Below are positions 31,668 to 40,659 of a DNA stretch of 41,047 nt, piece after piece; within the stretch, counting starts at the first letter, position 1; each line of letters opens with the position of its first letter. This stretch comes from Candidatus Gottesmanbacteria bacterium RIFCSPHIGHO2_02_FULL_39_14 (GTDB lineage Bacteria > Patescibacteriota > Microgenomatia > 2-02-FULL-39-11). The translations under genes and the position numbers were made by a program. The stretch is taken from the NCBI GenBank assembly GCA_001779205.1, contig MFJM01000023.1, forward strand, positions 38,865 through 79,911, given 5' to 3'. The notes beneath the pieces are model-generated. The model ran no database searches. It was not told the origin of the DNA and saw nothing but the letters and a program-made list of their open reading frames with translations.

Positions 31668-33228
31668 ATAAATTCCCTATCTTTAGATATTTTAGCAGAA
31701 AAGCAAGGTTAACAGTCAATGAAAAGAAAATTTGAGTCAACAATAAGTTCCCCTTGAAAAACCAGGGTTTATACTGGCTGGCCTGAATTATAAATACTGA
31801 AAGCAAAGACAGATCATAATAGGTTAAAGCAATTAAATATAAAGCGTACCAATGAAGAATAAACATCAGAACAACCAACAATTTGGTGGCTAAAGGCAAC
31901 AGGAGCGGAAATATCTGAAAAAGTTCACGCCAACCAATCAGAATAAAGAGCAAATGGGAAATAATAAGAGGAAAAAAATATCTTCCCTGAACACCGAGAT
32001 GGAATTTAAACCCACTTTCAACAAACTGCAACCAGTCAAAAAGATAAACGCCCAAAAAGAAAGCGAGATTGGCAAAAAGTAAATAGATTATTCCGTTTAC
32101 CGGCCAACGATTTATTTTTTGGCGATTTCTTATAAAAAAGAAAATAAATCCGATCAGGGATAAAAGTATCAGCCAATTAATAATTCTATGAACAATCCTC
32201 GGATAGGTGACACCTAACCAATTATAGACACCCCAATACCAGGGTAATACCTCGCGGTAAAGATGGGGAAAAGCATAAGTCTTAAGATTAATTAAAAATT
32301 TAGGCAAATCAAAACCGTAAGCTAATTTAGACAACAAAATTTGCGGACCCAGCCGGAAAACAGAGAAGAATGTGAGAAACAAAAAAATTATAAACATATA
32401 AATAGCCGCTTTAAAAAATCTTTTTTCAGGGCCGGTTTTTAAGGTTATAATTTTATAGAAAATCAGAAGAAAACTTAAAGGCAGGGTTATATAAAACTGG
32501 GGTTTAGCATAAATACCAAGCAGCGTGGTCAAGATTAAAGCAAGTAAATATTTACGGGAAAAAACAGATTTTATTAATTTTAAAGAAATAAATAAATAAA
32601 CACTGAAAATAAAGTTACTGATATTGTCGCTATTAATTCCGGCACTGACAAAGGAAAACATAGGCTGGAAAGCGACCAAAAGAGTAAGCGAATATGACAA
32701 AAAGCTATTGCCTGAAAAAATCACTTTTACCGTTTTAAACGAGATATAAACAGTTCCGATATAAAAAATAATCTGAAAAATCCTGGCTAAAAAAACCCTA
32801 TTAATTAGATTGTTAAAATAAAAAATTTTGTATAAAACTGCCAGCAATATATAATAAAGCGGCGGGTAACGACTGGCTTCTTTGCCGACCATTTGCCGGT
32901 TTTTTAAATCTTTAGCCAGAAATAGAATTTCTCTTTCATATAAACCGGTTAAGTTATTTGAATAGGGAATCCGGTATTCCGGGTGAAAGGTAAATTTGTT
33001 ATTACCATACCTGTCTCTTTTAGTACCCAGTAACTCTTCTGATAAATAAATTTCCTTCGTCAGATCATTATTATCACCGTTAGGCGAATTACCTTTTTCA
33101 GCCAGATAGGCAACTTGGGCAAAATGCGCCTGCTCATCGGGAAAATGCCATAGGGGAACCAGGATTATCCAAATGAATTCTTTAATAAAAAAGGCCAATA
33201 AAAGAAAAATAAGAAATTTTTTATTCAT
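31645..33228 (-). CDS. DUF2142/GT-C-like polytopic membrane protein
   Basis: This 527-residue membrane protein has FPDEQAHF (29-36) in its first loop and SRYPPLYYILLAVLY (119-133) after it, the layout of DUF2142 and of GT39-like proteins, with a long soluble insert (~45-118) between the first two membrane segments. A later block QFVESGFKFHLGVQGRYFFP is typical of the DUF2142 C-terminal half. Function is probably sugar transfer from a lipid carrier, by analogy only. It overlaps the downstream GT39 gene by 23 bases and follows the GT2 by 5. Confidence 0.87.
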   Translation of the reverse strand: MNKKFLIFLLLAFFIKEFIWIILVPLWHFPDEQAHFAQVAYLAEKGNSPNGDNNDLTKEIYLSEELLGTKRDRYGNNKFTFHPEYRIPYSNNLTGLYEREILFLAKDLKNRQMVGKEASRYPPLYYILLAVLYKIFYFNNLINRVFLARIFQIIFYIGTVYISFKTVKVIFSGNSFLSYSLTLLVAFQPMFSFVSAGINSDNISNFIFSVYLFISLKLIKSVFSRKYLLALILTTLLGIYAKPQFYITLPLSFLLIFYKIITLKTGPEKRFFKAAIYMFIIFLFLTFFSVFRLGPQILLSKLAYGFDLPKFLINLKTYAFPHLYREVLPWYWGVYNWLGVTYPRIVHRIINWLILLSLIGFIFFFIRNRQKINRWPVNGIIYLLFANLAFFLGVYLFDWLQFVESGFKFHLGVQGRYFFPLIISHLLFILIGWRELFQIFPLLLPLATKLLVVLMFILHWYALYLIALTYYDLSLLSVFIIQASQYKPWFFKGNLLLTQIFFSLTVNLAFLLKYLKIGNLYGQDKNR

Positions 33229-33233
33229 ATTTT

Positions 33234-34184
33234 TCAGTTTTGTTTTTGTTTGATTACTATCCCCAGTCCGAAAAGCAAAAAACCGATTCCAAACAGAACT
33301 TTACTAACCTTTTCTATTAACCATTGTTGAGGTTTTCTATAAACAGGTACTGTTAAAATTGAAATTAAAATATGGTAAAAAACATAGAAAAATGAAATAA
33401 AAACCAGGATTAATCTTCTGGGAAAAGAAACTTTGTTATACTTGGCAAACCAGGCTTGACCGGCAGCGAAAGACCTTTTTAACAAATATGAGACTTTTAA
33501 TTTAAAATCCTGGATAATATGCCGGAACAGCAGGTCGGGAGAGTAGTAGACAAAAATATCTTTTCCATTATTCAGCTGCCAGAGACGTTCAAAAAAAGCG
33601 GTTTCTTCATGCGCGGAAATATATAGACCCTGCATTCCGATCCGAGTGTCAAATCCGCCGAGCTGCAATAAGATTTTTTTATTGATCATCATATTGGAAC
33701 CGTTTAAGCTTTCTCCCTTTTTCAAAAAACGTCCTTTTTGCCCGAGTTTATTTATAGTCGGGGAATAATATTCTTCTTTGAACCAGTCTGGTTTTCCCCC
33801 AGGCAAAACAGGTTCTTCAGGGCCACCGACGGCCAAAGGAGAAGGTTTTATTGTCCGAAACAGATTTAAGGCGTTTTTTAACCAATCTTTGGGCATTTGA
33901 GCATCATCGTCAATAAAGGCAATATACTCCCCTGCCGATTTCTTAATACCCAGATTTCTGGCCCGGGAAAGGCCAGGTTTATATTCCCGAAAGTAAAATA
34001 TTTTATTATCGGGATATAGAGACTTAAATTTACCGATAAGTTTTTCCGTGTTTTTTGCCGGGCCGTTATCAATGACAACGATTTCATACTTATTTTTAGT
34101 TAATGACTGATCAATGAGACATATAAGGGCAGATTTTAATAAATCGGGCCGGTTATAGGTACAAATTACGACCGATATTTCCAT
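33234..34184 (-). CDS. GT2 glycosyltransferase with C-terminal membrane segments
   Basis: This 316-residue GT-A enzyme has SVVICTYNRP (4-13), VVIDNGPAKNT (36-46), KPGLSRARNLGI (69-80) and the acidic metal site FIDDDA (90-95). Two hydrophobic segments (~255-275 and ~290-312) at the C-terminus anchor it to the membrane. GLSRARN with IDDDA is common among family 2 enzymes of glycan clusters. It lies 7 bases after the GT10-like gene. Donor and acceptor are unknown. Confidence 0.92.
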   Translation of the reverse strand: MEISVVICTYNRPDLLKSALICLIDQSLTKNKYEIVVIDNGPAKNTEKLIGKFKSLYPDNKIFYFREYKPGLSRARNLGIKKSAGEYIAFIDDDAQMPKDWLKNALNLFRTIKPSPLAVGGPEEPVLPGGKPDWFKEEYYSPTINKLGQKGRFLKKGESLNGSNMMINKKILLQLGGFDTRIGMQGLYISAHEETAFFERLWQLNNGKDIFVYYSPDLLFRHIIQDFKLKVSYLLKRSFAAGQAWFAKYNKVSFPRRLILVFISFFYVFYHILISILTVPVYRKPQQWLIEKVSKVLFGIGFLLFGLGIVIKQKQN

Positions 34185-34191
34185 ATCTAGT

Positions 34192-35208
34192 TTATCCGAA
34201 CAATCTTCTTACCTTATGCAAAAGATGGTCGGAAAATTTGTTTTCCCGGTATAAAACTATTTCTTTTTTAATTTTTTTAACAGTATTTTTTTTCTCCGCG
34301 GAATTAATTTTTTGAGCGAAATAAGGGAAAAACTGATATTTCTCCAGGATCAGCTGTCTGGCTTTTTTGATGCTATTTAAGTTTTTCAGCCAATGATCGC
34401 TTGAAATAAGTCTATTTATTTTCTTATAAATATCGGGGTCGTCCAGATCAAAGGTAAATAAAGAATCCTTGGGGAAATAATGGCTAATATTAGTGCAACC
34501 GGAATAAATCGGCATAGTGTATGAAAGAAAACAATCAGCCAGTTTCTCCGTCCAATTATCAAGTCCGTGGTAATTTTCGATGACAATGGAATAACGATAA
34601 GGCGACAGGCCTTCCCACTTTCCTCCCCTGACAATTTTGGTATAGCCCAATTTTAATAACCGCTCCCTTAATTTGTTCGGACTTTCTGATTTATTACCAA
34701 TGGTGTAAATATCTGTGGTAGCAATAAAATCAAATCGTAAATTTTTTTTGAGTTTTTTCAATAATTCAAGCCTGGTTACATGGCCCCTGACGTTTTTTTT
34801 TAAACTGGTAATACAGGATAAAGTAAATTTTTTTTTCGGAACAGGCATGGAATTCAACTCATCATAACTTTTGTTTATATGCCAAGGTAAAGCAGGCTGG
34901 CTGTATTCGTATTTTTCTTCCTTAAAGGCGCGGTCAACCGTGAATACTCTGGAGTAAATTTTCGGTATAAATTTTAAATCCCTGAATATTGGATAGGGAG
35001 GTTCCTGGGCAACCAGCCAAATATTTTCAGGCGGACATTTTACCTTGATTGTCAAAGGAGAATAATTCAAGACAATTAAATAATCGCATTCTTTTACCGG
35101 TTTTAAAGTAAAACGGACATTTTTCCAGATGCCGAGATTTCCGGAAGTCTGTCTAAGCAAATCCGGATACGACCAATTTTTAACAATATAAGCAACTTTG
35201 TATTTCAC
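34192..35208 (-). CDS. GT10-family (alpha-1,3/4-fucosyltransferase-like) glycosyltransferase
   Basis: This 338-residue protein has the GT10 C-terminal donor domain: YRYSIVIENYHGLDNWTEKL (204-223) followed by MPIYSGCTNI (232-241) and FPKDSLFTFDLDD (245-257), matching the YK-F-ENS...TEK...P-Y-G core. The N-terminal half (1-125) fits the acceptor domain, with VAQEPPYP (66-73) in the usual place. Family members transfer L-fucose (or a related sugar) from GDP. No GDP-fucose enzymes are in the window. The start is GTG at 35208, overlapping the upstream stop as GTGA. It probably acts in the cytoplasm. Confidence 0.9.
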   Translation of the reverse strand: MKYKVAYIVKNWSYPDLLRQTSGNLGIWKNVRFTLKPVKECDYLIVLNYSPLTIKVKCPPENIWLVAQEPPYPIFRDLKFIPKIYSRVFTVDRAFKEEKYEYSQPALPWHINKSYDELNSMPVPKKKFTLSCITSLKKNVRGHVTRLELLKKLKKNLRFDFIATTDIYTIGNKSESPNKLRERLLKLGYTKIVRGGKWEGLSPYRYSIVIENYHGLDNWTEKLADCFLSYTMPIYSGCTNISHYFPKDSLFTFDLDDPDIYKKINRLISSDHWLKNLNSIKKARQLILEKYQFFPYFAQKINSAEKKNTVKKIKKEIVLYRENKFSDHLLHKVRRLFG

Positions 35209-36527
35209 TTACTTTTTGATTTCCCGATTAAACCTTCTTTAAAAGCCGTATATCTGCTATTTATCTGCCTCAAGTATATTTTACTGTCATCATTAAGGTA
35301 ATAAGCCTGTTGTTTTAAGATTTTCCTTTTTATCAAACCCAAAAAACCGATCAACCAATACCAACCGGTATTGGGCTCTGAGATATTTTTAAACTTCATC
35401 CTGTTCTGAAATCTATTTATCGGTTTGTCATTTAAATATATTTTTCTGATACAATCCATCAGACTAATTATCGGATCAGAATTGACAAAAAATTTACGGA
35501 TTGCCCAGGATTTAAGAAGTTTTGGTTCTTCAAGGTGTATTTCCCGGCATAAATTTAAAAAATGAGATTGTGTTTTAATTTTTTTAACTAATTTATACCA
35601 TGGAGCAATTAAGGCATTCGGCAGTTTATATGGTTCCAGCATAAAGGTCGGCCTGTCGGCAATGGAAGCTTCGATAAGACTGGTGGAAAAAGATGAAACC
35701 ACCATGTTGCTAGCCAAAATCCATTCCCTGACGGAATAGTCTTTAATGATATTTAATTTGGATGTAATTCCCGGCGATAATTTTTCCAATACGGATGTGA
35801 AATAGGCAGCACTTATGGCAGGCCTGGGACGCAATATTATTTCAACGTTATTAAATTTATCACCGGCTGTCTGTAACCATTTAAGTACTTCGAATATGGC
35901 TTTGCCACAGTAGTTTCTCATAATTAATGCCGTCTTTCTGTCCTGGCCATTCTTGATAATTTCCTCAAACTGATGGTCGGAATAAAAAAACCAGCTGTAA
36001 TTTTCAGGGAAAAAAATCCATTTTTTCTTAGGATCCAGATTAAACTTCTTAGATAAATCAAGGCGATTTTTGAAGATTTTATTATACGGTTTTTTATAAA
36101 GCTTATAAGCCGGATGACCGTTAATAATTATATTTTCCCTAGGAATTCCCCTTTTTTGAAGGAATTCACTTCTTTCCCTGCTCCAGCAGTGGTGCAAAAC
36201 TTGCTCTTTAGCAAACCAATCCTGGGGCGCTTTGTATTCCAGATTGGCTTTATAAAATATCTGTTCCCAAGCCATGTTGAAATAAATTACATCAGGAAAT
36301 TTAAGAAGAATTTTTTTCAGCATCCGATCATTGACGGAATAACAATAGGGAAGGATTATAATTTTGGGATGGAAATCTTTTAAATATACCGGAGGAAGAT
36401 CGGATGTAAAAGGCAAAATAGTAATTTTCTGCCCGAATTTTTTTTTAAATAAAACTGAAACAGCACAGGCAACATCCAATTCCCGCGAAATATGCTCGAT
36501 AAACCAGATGATATTCCCCTTTTTCAT
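35205..36527 (-). CDS. Surface carbohydrate biosynthesis protein, GT-B-like
   Basis: This 440-residue soluble protein resembles the family annotated as surface carbohydrate biosynthesis protein (TIGR04396/TIGR04326-like, from memory). Visible features are ENIIINGHPAYK (131-142), FFPENYSWFFYSDHQFEEII (172-191), LRPRPAIS (232-239), reminiscent of the K/R-P-H/R-P motif of CDP-glycerol and sialic/Kdo-type GT-B transferases, and SVREWILASNMVVSSFSTS (265-283) followed by LIEA. It has no membrane segment. It is joined by 4-base overlaps to the transketolase upstream and the GT10 gene downstream, so it may transfer the CMP-activated sugar made by that block; this is inference. Confidence 0.85.
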   Translation of the reverse strand: MKKGNIIWFIEHISRELDVACAVSVLFKKKFGQKITILPFTSDLPPVYLKDFHPKIIILPYCYSVNDRMLKKILLKFPDVIYFNMAWEQIFYKANLEYKAPQDWFAKEQVLHHCWSRERSEFLQKRGIPRENIIINGHPAYKLYKKPYNKIFKNRLDLSKKFNLDPKKKWIFFPENYSWFFYSDHQFEEIIKNGQDRKTALIMRNYCGKAIFEVLKWLQTAGDKFNNVEIILRPRPAISAAYFTSVLEKLSPGITSKLNIIKDYSVREWILASNMVVSSFSTSLIEASIADRPTFMLEPYKLPNALIAPWYKLVKKIKTQSHFLNLCREIHLEEPKLLKSWAIRKFFVNSDPIISLMDCIRKIYLNDKPINRFQNRMKFKNISEPNTGWYWLIGFLGLIKRKILKQQAYYLNDDSKIYLRQINSRYTAFKEGLIGKSKSK

Positions 36528-38443
36528 TTTAAGAGGTCAATAACTGAAGAAATGATATTGGCGCTGTCCATACCTATTTTTCTTAAAAATTCTGAACGGA
36601 AACCTGTTTCCGGAAATGAGTTAAGTGAAATTACTTTTATCAGTTTAAACTCAATTTTATTTAGATTCAAAAATGAAAGTAGGGATTCAGCCATACCACC
36701 TTTAACGAAATGATCTTCAATGATTAAAAGAGGTAAACCGCGAAGGGAGGCTTTTTTAAGATCATCCTTATCAAAATCGACCAGCCAGGGATAATTCCAG
36801 ACTTCTACCTGAATGCCCCTTTTGGAAAGTTCATCTGTTGCTAAAAGTATTTCTCCCAAAACTACCGGACCAATACCGATTGCTAAGGCATTTTTTCCGG
36901 GACGAATTTTATGGGGAAAACCTTTTTTGAGAAAAACAGGAGGAGCCGGTAATTCTATGGCCGACCTAGACATAGAAAGACGCAGGTAGAGTATATTTCC
37001 AAGAGCCCCGCGAAAGTATCTTGAAATGATATTTTGAACATCAAGGCCGGAAACAGGCTGATACATTACTATTCCAGGAATATTTTTCATGCAGGCAATA
37101 TCCCGGAAAGCCTGATGTGATTTACCGGGAGTGGCCGGAATAACACCCGACATATTGCCTACAATAAGTGCTTTGGCATTTTCGCTAGCAAGATTATAGA
37201 GCTGTTCATTAGCCCGAGAAGTCAGGAAAGCAGCATAGGTGCTAAGTACCGGTAAATAACCTAAGCGGGAAAAAGATACCGCTACTGACACCATATTCTG
37301 TTCCATTATGCCCATTTCAAAAAATCTTTGAGGATATTTTTGATGAAATGGAATAAATCCGCAATCTTCTTCCAAATCAGCATCAAAAACCACAATGTTT
37401 TCATAAATTCCAGCCGAATCTAATAATCCTTTGGCAAAACCGGCAGTTAAACTGTCTCCTTTAATCCCCTGCTCTATAGGCTCTATAGGAATATTTTTAA
37501 AAGATTGATTTAAATCCCAACTAAATCCTAATCTTTGCAGAGGTTTTTTGATACGTGAGAATATTTCATTGAAGGCAAGCTCTAACTGGTCCTTATGCGG
37601 AGACTTATTATGCCAGATATACTTGTCAGAAGTTTTCCTTAATATACGAGTGTGTTCCATGAATGAAATACCCTGACCTTTTAGGGAGTGGGAATAAAAA
37701 ATTTTTGGTCTTCCCTTTTTCTTTTTTAATTCTGAAAAAATCTGCCTGATCTTTGATATTTTTCTGCCATCCCCTTCTATAATTTCAAAACCCATATTTT
37801 TCCAGGCAGAAATCAGATCACCGTAGAAAACAATATTTGAAGTTAACTGATCAGTCTGAACTTTATTATCATCAATAATTATGAATAAATTATCCAATCT
37901 ATTACTGCCTGCGCTTAAGAATGCTTCCCAGCACTGTCCCTCCTGTAGTTCCCCATCACCGACAATAACAATAACATTGCCTCCCTGCTTGAACCTTTTT
38001 TTTGCCAGGGCGAAACCTACTGCTTTGGATAAACCGATGGCCAATGAGCCGGTATTGGCTTGGATACCGGGGGTTTCTATATCACAGTGGCCGGCCAACC
38101 CACCTAACCTTCTTAACTTATTTAACATTTCCGTTTCAAAATAACCCTTAGCAGCCAGAACGGCATAAAGAGCAGGAGCTGCATGGCCTTTGGAGAGGAT
38201 AAAAATATCACGGTTTTTAGGTTCTTTTGTTTTTGGATCAAATTTAAAAGAACGGAAATAAATTTCAGTCAGCAGTTCGACAATAGAAAGAGAGGCACCT
38301 AAATGTCCGGTACCGGCTCGGGCAACGGACAAGAGAGTATTAAAACGGATCAAATCGGCAATAAGAGGAAGATTAGTGGGATTTTTTGCCAACTGATTAA
38401 AAACTTCATATTTTATATAGCCAAGATTAGTTAATAAGTTCAT
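36524..38443 (-). CDS. Single-chain transketolase-like TPP enzyme
   Basis: This 639-residue protein has all transketolase domains. The N-terminal TPP domain has His47 (GTGHLGAS), His87 (KGHAAPALY), AGHCDIETPGIQANTGSLAIG, and the diphosphate motif GDGELQEG (162-169) ending at DDN (191-193). The second domain has the cofactor-activating Glu381 in GIMEQNM (378-384), then a C-terminal domain. It moves a two-carbon ketol unit between sugars. Setting it beside a cytidylyltransferase and a dehydrogenase in a glycan locus, with 4-base overlaps both sides, suggests a dedicated sugar-precursor role rather than the housekeeping pentose phosphate step. A general metabolic role cannot be excluded without the rest of the genome. 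Confidence 0.94.
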   Translation of the reverse strand: MNLLTNLGYIKYEVFNQLAKNPTNLPLIADLIRFNTLLSVARAGTGHLGASLSIVELLTEIYFRSFKFDPKTKEPKNRDIFILSKGHAAPALYAVLAAKGYFETEMLNKLRRLGGLAGHCDIETPGIQANTGSLAIGLSKAVGFALAKKRFKQGGNVIVIVGDGELQEGQCWEAFLSAGSNRLDNLFIIIDDNKVQTDQLTSNIVFYGDLISAWKNMGFEIIEGDGRKISKIRQIFSELKKKKGRPKIFYSHSLKGQGISFMEHTRILRKTSDKYIWHNKSPHKDQLELAFNEIFSRIKKPLQRLGFSWDLNQSFKNIPIEPIEQGIKGDSLTAGFAKGLLDSAGIYENIVVFDADLEEDCGFIPFHQKYPQRFFEMGIMEQNMVSVAVSFSRLGYLPVLSTYAAFLTSRANEQLYNLASENAKALIVGNMSGVIPATPGKSHQAFRDIACMKNIPGIVMYQPVSGLDVQNIISRYFRGALGNILYLRLSMSRSAIELPAPPVFLKKGFPHKIRPGKNALAIGIGPVVLGEILLATDELSKRGIQVEVWNYPWLVDFDKDDLKKASLRGLPLLIIEDHFVKGGMAESLLSFLNLNKIEFKLIKVISLNSFPETGFRSEFLRKIGMDSANIISSVIDLLK

Positions 38444-39186
38444 ATTTTAAACGGAATGATGTTAATTTGCGGTAATTTGGCTTTTCTGGTTTTAATTAAA
38501 TATTCGGCATAAATCCAGTCTTTTTTGGAATTAATATCGTAGCCTTCATAATTACTGGTAATAAAAGGGAGAATATTTTTACCTGAAATTGAAATGCTTT
38601 TAAGTGGAATTTCGGATTTAGCTATCTCAAGACTGGCATTCTGGGCGTAAACTTTCGGAAGTGCCTGGAAAGGCAGACTGTGCCATTCAATCTTTTCTTT
38701 TGTTTGGCCAGAAATAACAGGAATTAAGCGATTATTGACTATTTTCCACATTTTTGCGGGATGCTGAGATGCCAGCTCAACAGCGCGCAATGAATCAGCA
38801 GATTCTTCACTTGTAATTTTGTCCCAGGCTTTTTTTATCATCTCAACAGTTCTAAAAGGACTGGTCGGCCTGAGAATTGCAAAATATTCCGGCAGATTAT
38901 TTTTTCCAATCTTTGCCAACGTGAATTTAAGCCATTCAATATCCGGAGATACAGCTGACGCATATTTTTTAGGTCTTAAGAAAGGTATATCAGCCCCATA
39001 ATATTTGGCAATTGTGGCAATTTTTTCATTGTCAGTTGACACAATAACCCGTGAGAAAATATTAGACTTAAAGGCAACGGAAATGGTATAGGCAATCAGA
39101 GGATGACCGGCAAGAATTTTGATATTCTTATTTATTATTCTTTTGGAGCCCTGGCGGGCGGGAATTAGAGCAATGATGTTTTTCAT
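38440..39186 (-). CDS. Acylneuraminate/ulosonate cytidylyltransferase-like (NeuA/KdsB/PseF type)
   Basis: This 248-residue enzyme has the CTP-binding IPARQGSKRIINKNI (8-22), VSTDNEKIA (49-57), RPTSPFR (106-112) and a C-terminal GYDINSKKDWIYAEYLI segment, the standard set for CMP-sugar synthetases of the NeuA group. It should activate an acidic 2-keto sugar as CMP-sugar, but no synthase of the NeuB/KdsA kind and no epimerase occurs in the window. It is flanked, with 4-base overlaps, by the aldehyde dehydrogenase and the transketolase. The exact substrate is unknown, and phosphonate or other small-molecule cytidylylation cannot be excluded. Confidence 0.93.
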   Translation of the reverse strand: MKNIIALIPARQGSKRIINKNIKILAGHPLIAYTISVAFKSNIFSRVIVSTDNEKIATIAKYYGADIPFLRPKKYASAVSPDIEWLKFTLAKIGKNNLPEYFAILRPTSPFRTVEMIKKAWDKITSEESADSLRAVELASQHPAKMWKIVNNRLIPVISGQTKEKIEWHSLPFQALPKVYAQNASLEIAKSEIPLKSISISGKNILPFITSNYEGYDINSKKDWIYAEYLIKTRKAKLPQINIIPFKI

Positions 39187-40655
39187 ACGGCAGAGGGATC
39201 ATGTTTGACGTAGACGGTTTGCATATCGGAATAAAAGTCCAGAGCTTCAATACCCGGCTCCCTGGTACCATTACCCGATTGCTTTACTCCCCCAAAAGGC
39301 AGGTGAGGTTCACTGCCATAGGTCGGACCGTTAACGGAGACTACCCCGGCCTGAATATTTTTAATAAATTCCTGGATTCGATTATTATTATTGGTATGAA
39401 TAGCACTAGTTAATCCGTAAGAGGAGTTATTTGCCAGCGCCACGGCCTCTTTAAAATCCCTGACTTTATGTAGGCTGGTTACCGGGCCGAACAGTTCACA
39501 GTCATAAATATCAGATTTAACGGTGACATTTTCCAGAATTGTAGGAGAAATAAAAAATCCCTTTTTAAATTTTCCCTCGGTTAATCTATAGCCGCCAATT
39601 AATATTTTCACTCCCTCTTTTTTGGCCTGTTGGAGGGCAGTTAATATTTTATTCAACTGCTTTTCATTGATGACGGGCCCCAAATTATCACTATCACTTA
39701 TTCCAACTTTTAAATTTTTAGCTTTTTCTATGAGCATCTTTTTGAATTTTTCATAAATGGAGGAAAAAACTACTATTCTACTAGCTGAAGCGCATCTCTG
39801 GCCGGCGTTAGAAAACGCGGATGAAATGGCGAAATCGGATGCTTTGTCAAGGTCAGCGTCATCGCAAACCACAAAAGGATTTTTCCCGCCCAATTCCAAA
39901 CTTAATTTTACAAACCGAGAGGATACTTTTTGGGCAATCAAGCGGCCGGTTTCTTCCGAACCGGTAAAACTGACTAAGTTTATTCTTTCATCCTCAAGAA
40001 GAGCGTTACCGACTTCCACCCCTTTTCCCTGAAGGACCGAAAAAATTCCTTCCGGCAAGCCGGCCTCTTTTAAGATTTTGGCAAACCAAACCGGAGTATA
40101 CGGGGTATCTGATGAGGCTTTAAGTATTACGGTATTGCCGCATAAAAGGGAGGGGAAAGATTTCCAGGCGACATTGGCAATGGGAGTGTTAAAAGGAATA
40201 ATTAAAGCACAAACACCGACAGGCTTTCTAATGATCATGGCGGACCGGTCAGGCATGGCGCTTGAAGTAACTTTGCCGTAAAAACGCCGGCCTTCTCCGG
40301 CATAAAAAAATCCCAACTCGGCGGCTCCGTCCGTTTCGGCCAGGGCGTCTTTGACAGATTTACCAGTTTCCAAATGGACGATTTGGGCAATTTCATCCCT
40401 TTTTTTTTGCAGCAGAATTGAAGCCTGACGTAAAATATTAGCCCGGGAGATAATGGGTGTATTTTTCCATTCCGTGAGTTTCTTTTCAGCTTGCGAAACG
40501 GCATTATCAACATCCTTTTCATTTCCCCTGGTAATTTGACTTAAGAGTCTTCCATCTGCAGGATTTATTTTAGGGATAAAATCACCTGGTGATGATTCGA
40601 TTTCTCTATCTTCAATCCAATGATAAATTTTTTTAGGGTAAGTTTTGTCAGCCAT
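39183..40655 (-). CDS. NAD(P)-dependent aldehyde dehydrogenase
   Basis: This 490-residue enzyme is a complete ALDH-superfamily member. Catalytic Cys288 is in NAGQRCASASR (283-293), the general base Glu254 in LELGGKNP (253-260), Asn156 in IIPFNTP (152-158), and the coenzyme-binding FTGSEETG (230-237) and PFGGVKQSGNG near the C-terminus are present. It oxidises an aldehyde to an acid in the cytoplasm. It resembles succinate-semialdehyde- or benzaldehyde-type dehydrogenases in general outline, so the natural substrate is open. It overlaps the cytidylyltransferase by 4 bases and starts 4 bases after the EamA gene, implying a shared pathway. Confidence 0.95.
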   Translation of the reverse strand: MADKTYPKKIYHWIEDREIESSPGDFIPKINPADGRLLSQITRGNEKDVDNAVSQAEKKLTEWKNTPIISRANILRQASILLQKKRDEIAQIVHLETGKSVKDALAETDGAAELGFFYAGEGRRFYGKVTSSAMPDRSAMIIRKPVGVCALIIPFNTPIANVAWKSFPSLLCGNTVILKASSDTPYTPVWFAKILKEAGLPEGIFSVLQGKGVEVGNALLEDERINLVSFTGSEETGRLIAQKVSSRFVKLSLELGGKNPFVVCDDADLDKASDFAISSAFSNAGQRCASASRIVVFSSIYEKFKKMLIEKAKNLKVGISDSDNLGPVINEKQLNKILTALQQAKKEGVKILIGGYRLTEGKFKKGFFISPTILENVTVKSDIYDCELFGPVTSLHKVRDFKEAVALANNSSYGLTSAIHTNNNNRIQEFIKNIQAGVVSVNGPTYGSEPHLPFGGVKQSGNGTREPGIEALDFYSDMQTVYVKHDPSAV

Positions 40656-40659
40656 TTAA

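Noticed and set aside
36114-36383. 89-codon plus-strand open frame
   Set aside because: Antisense to the GT-B-like surface carbohydrate gene, with no start signal or motif of its own.
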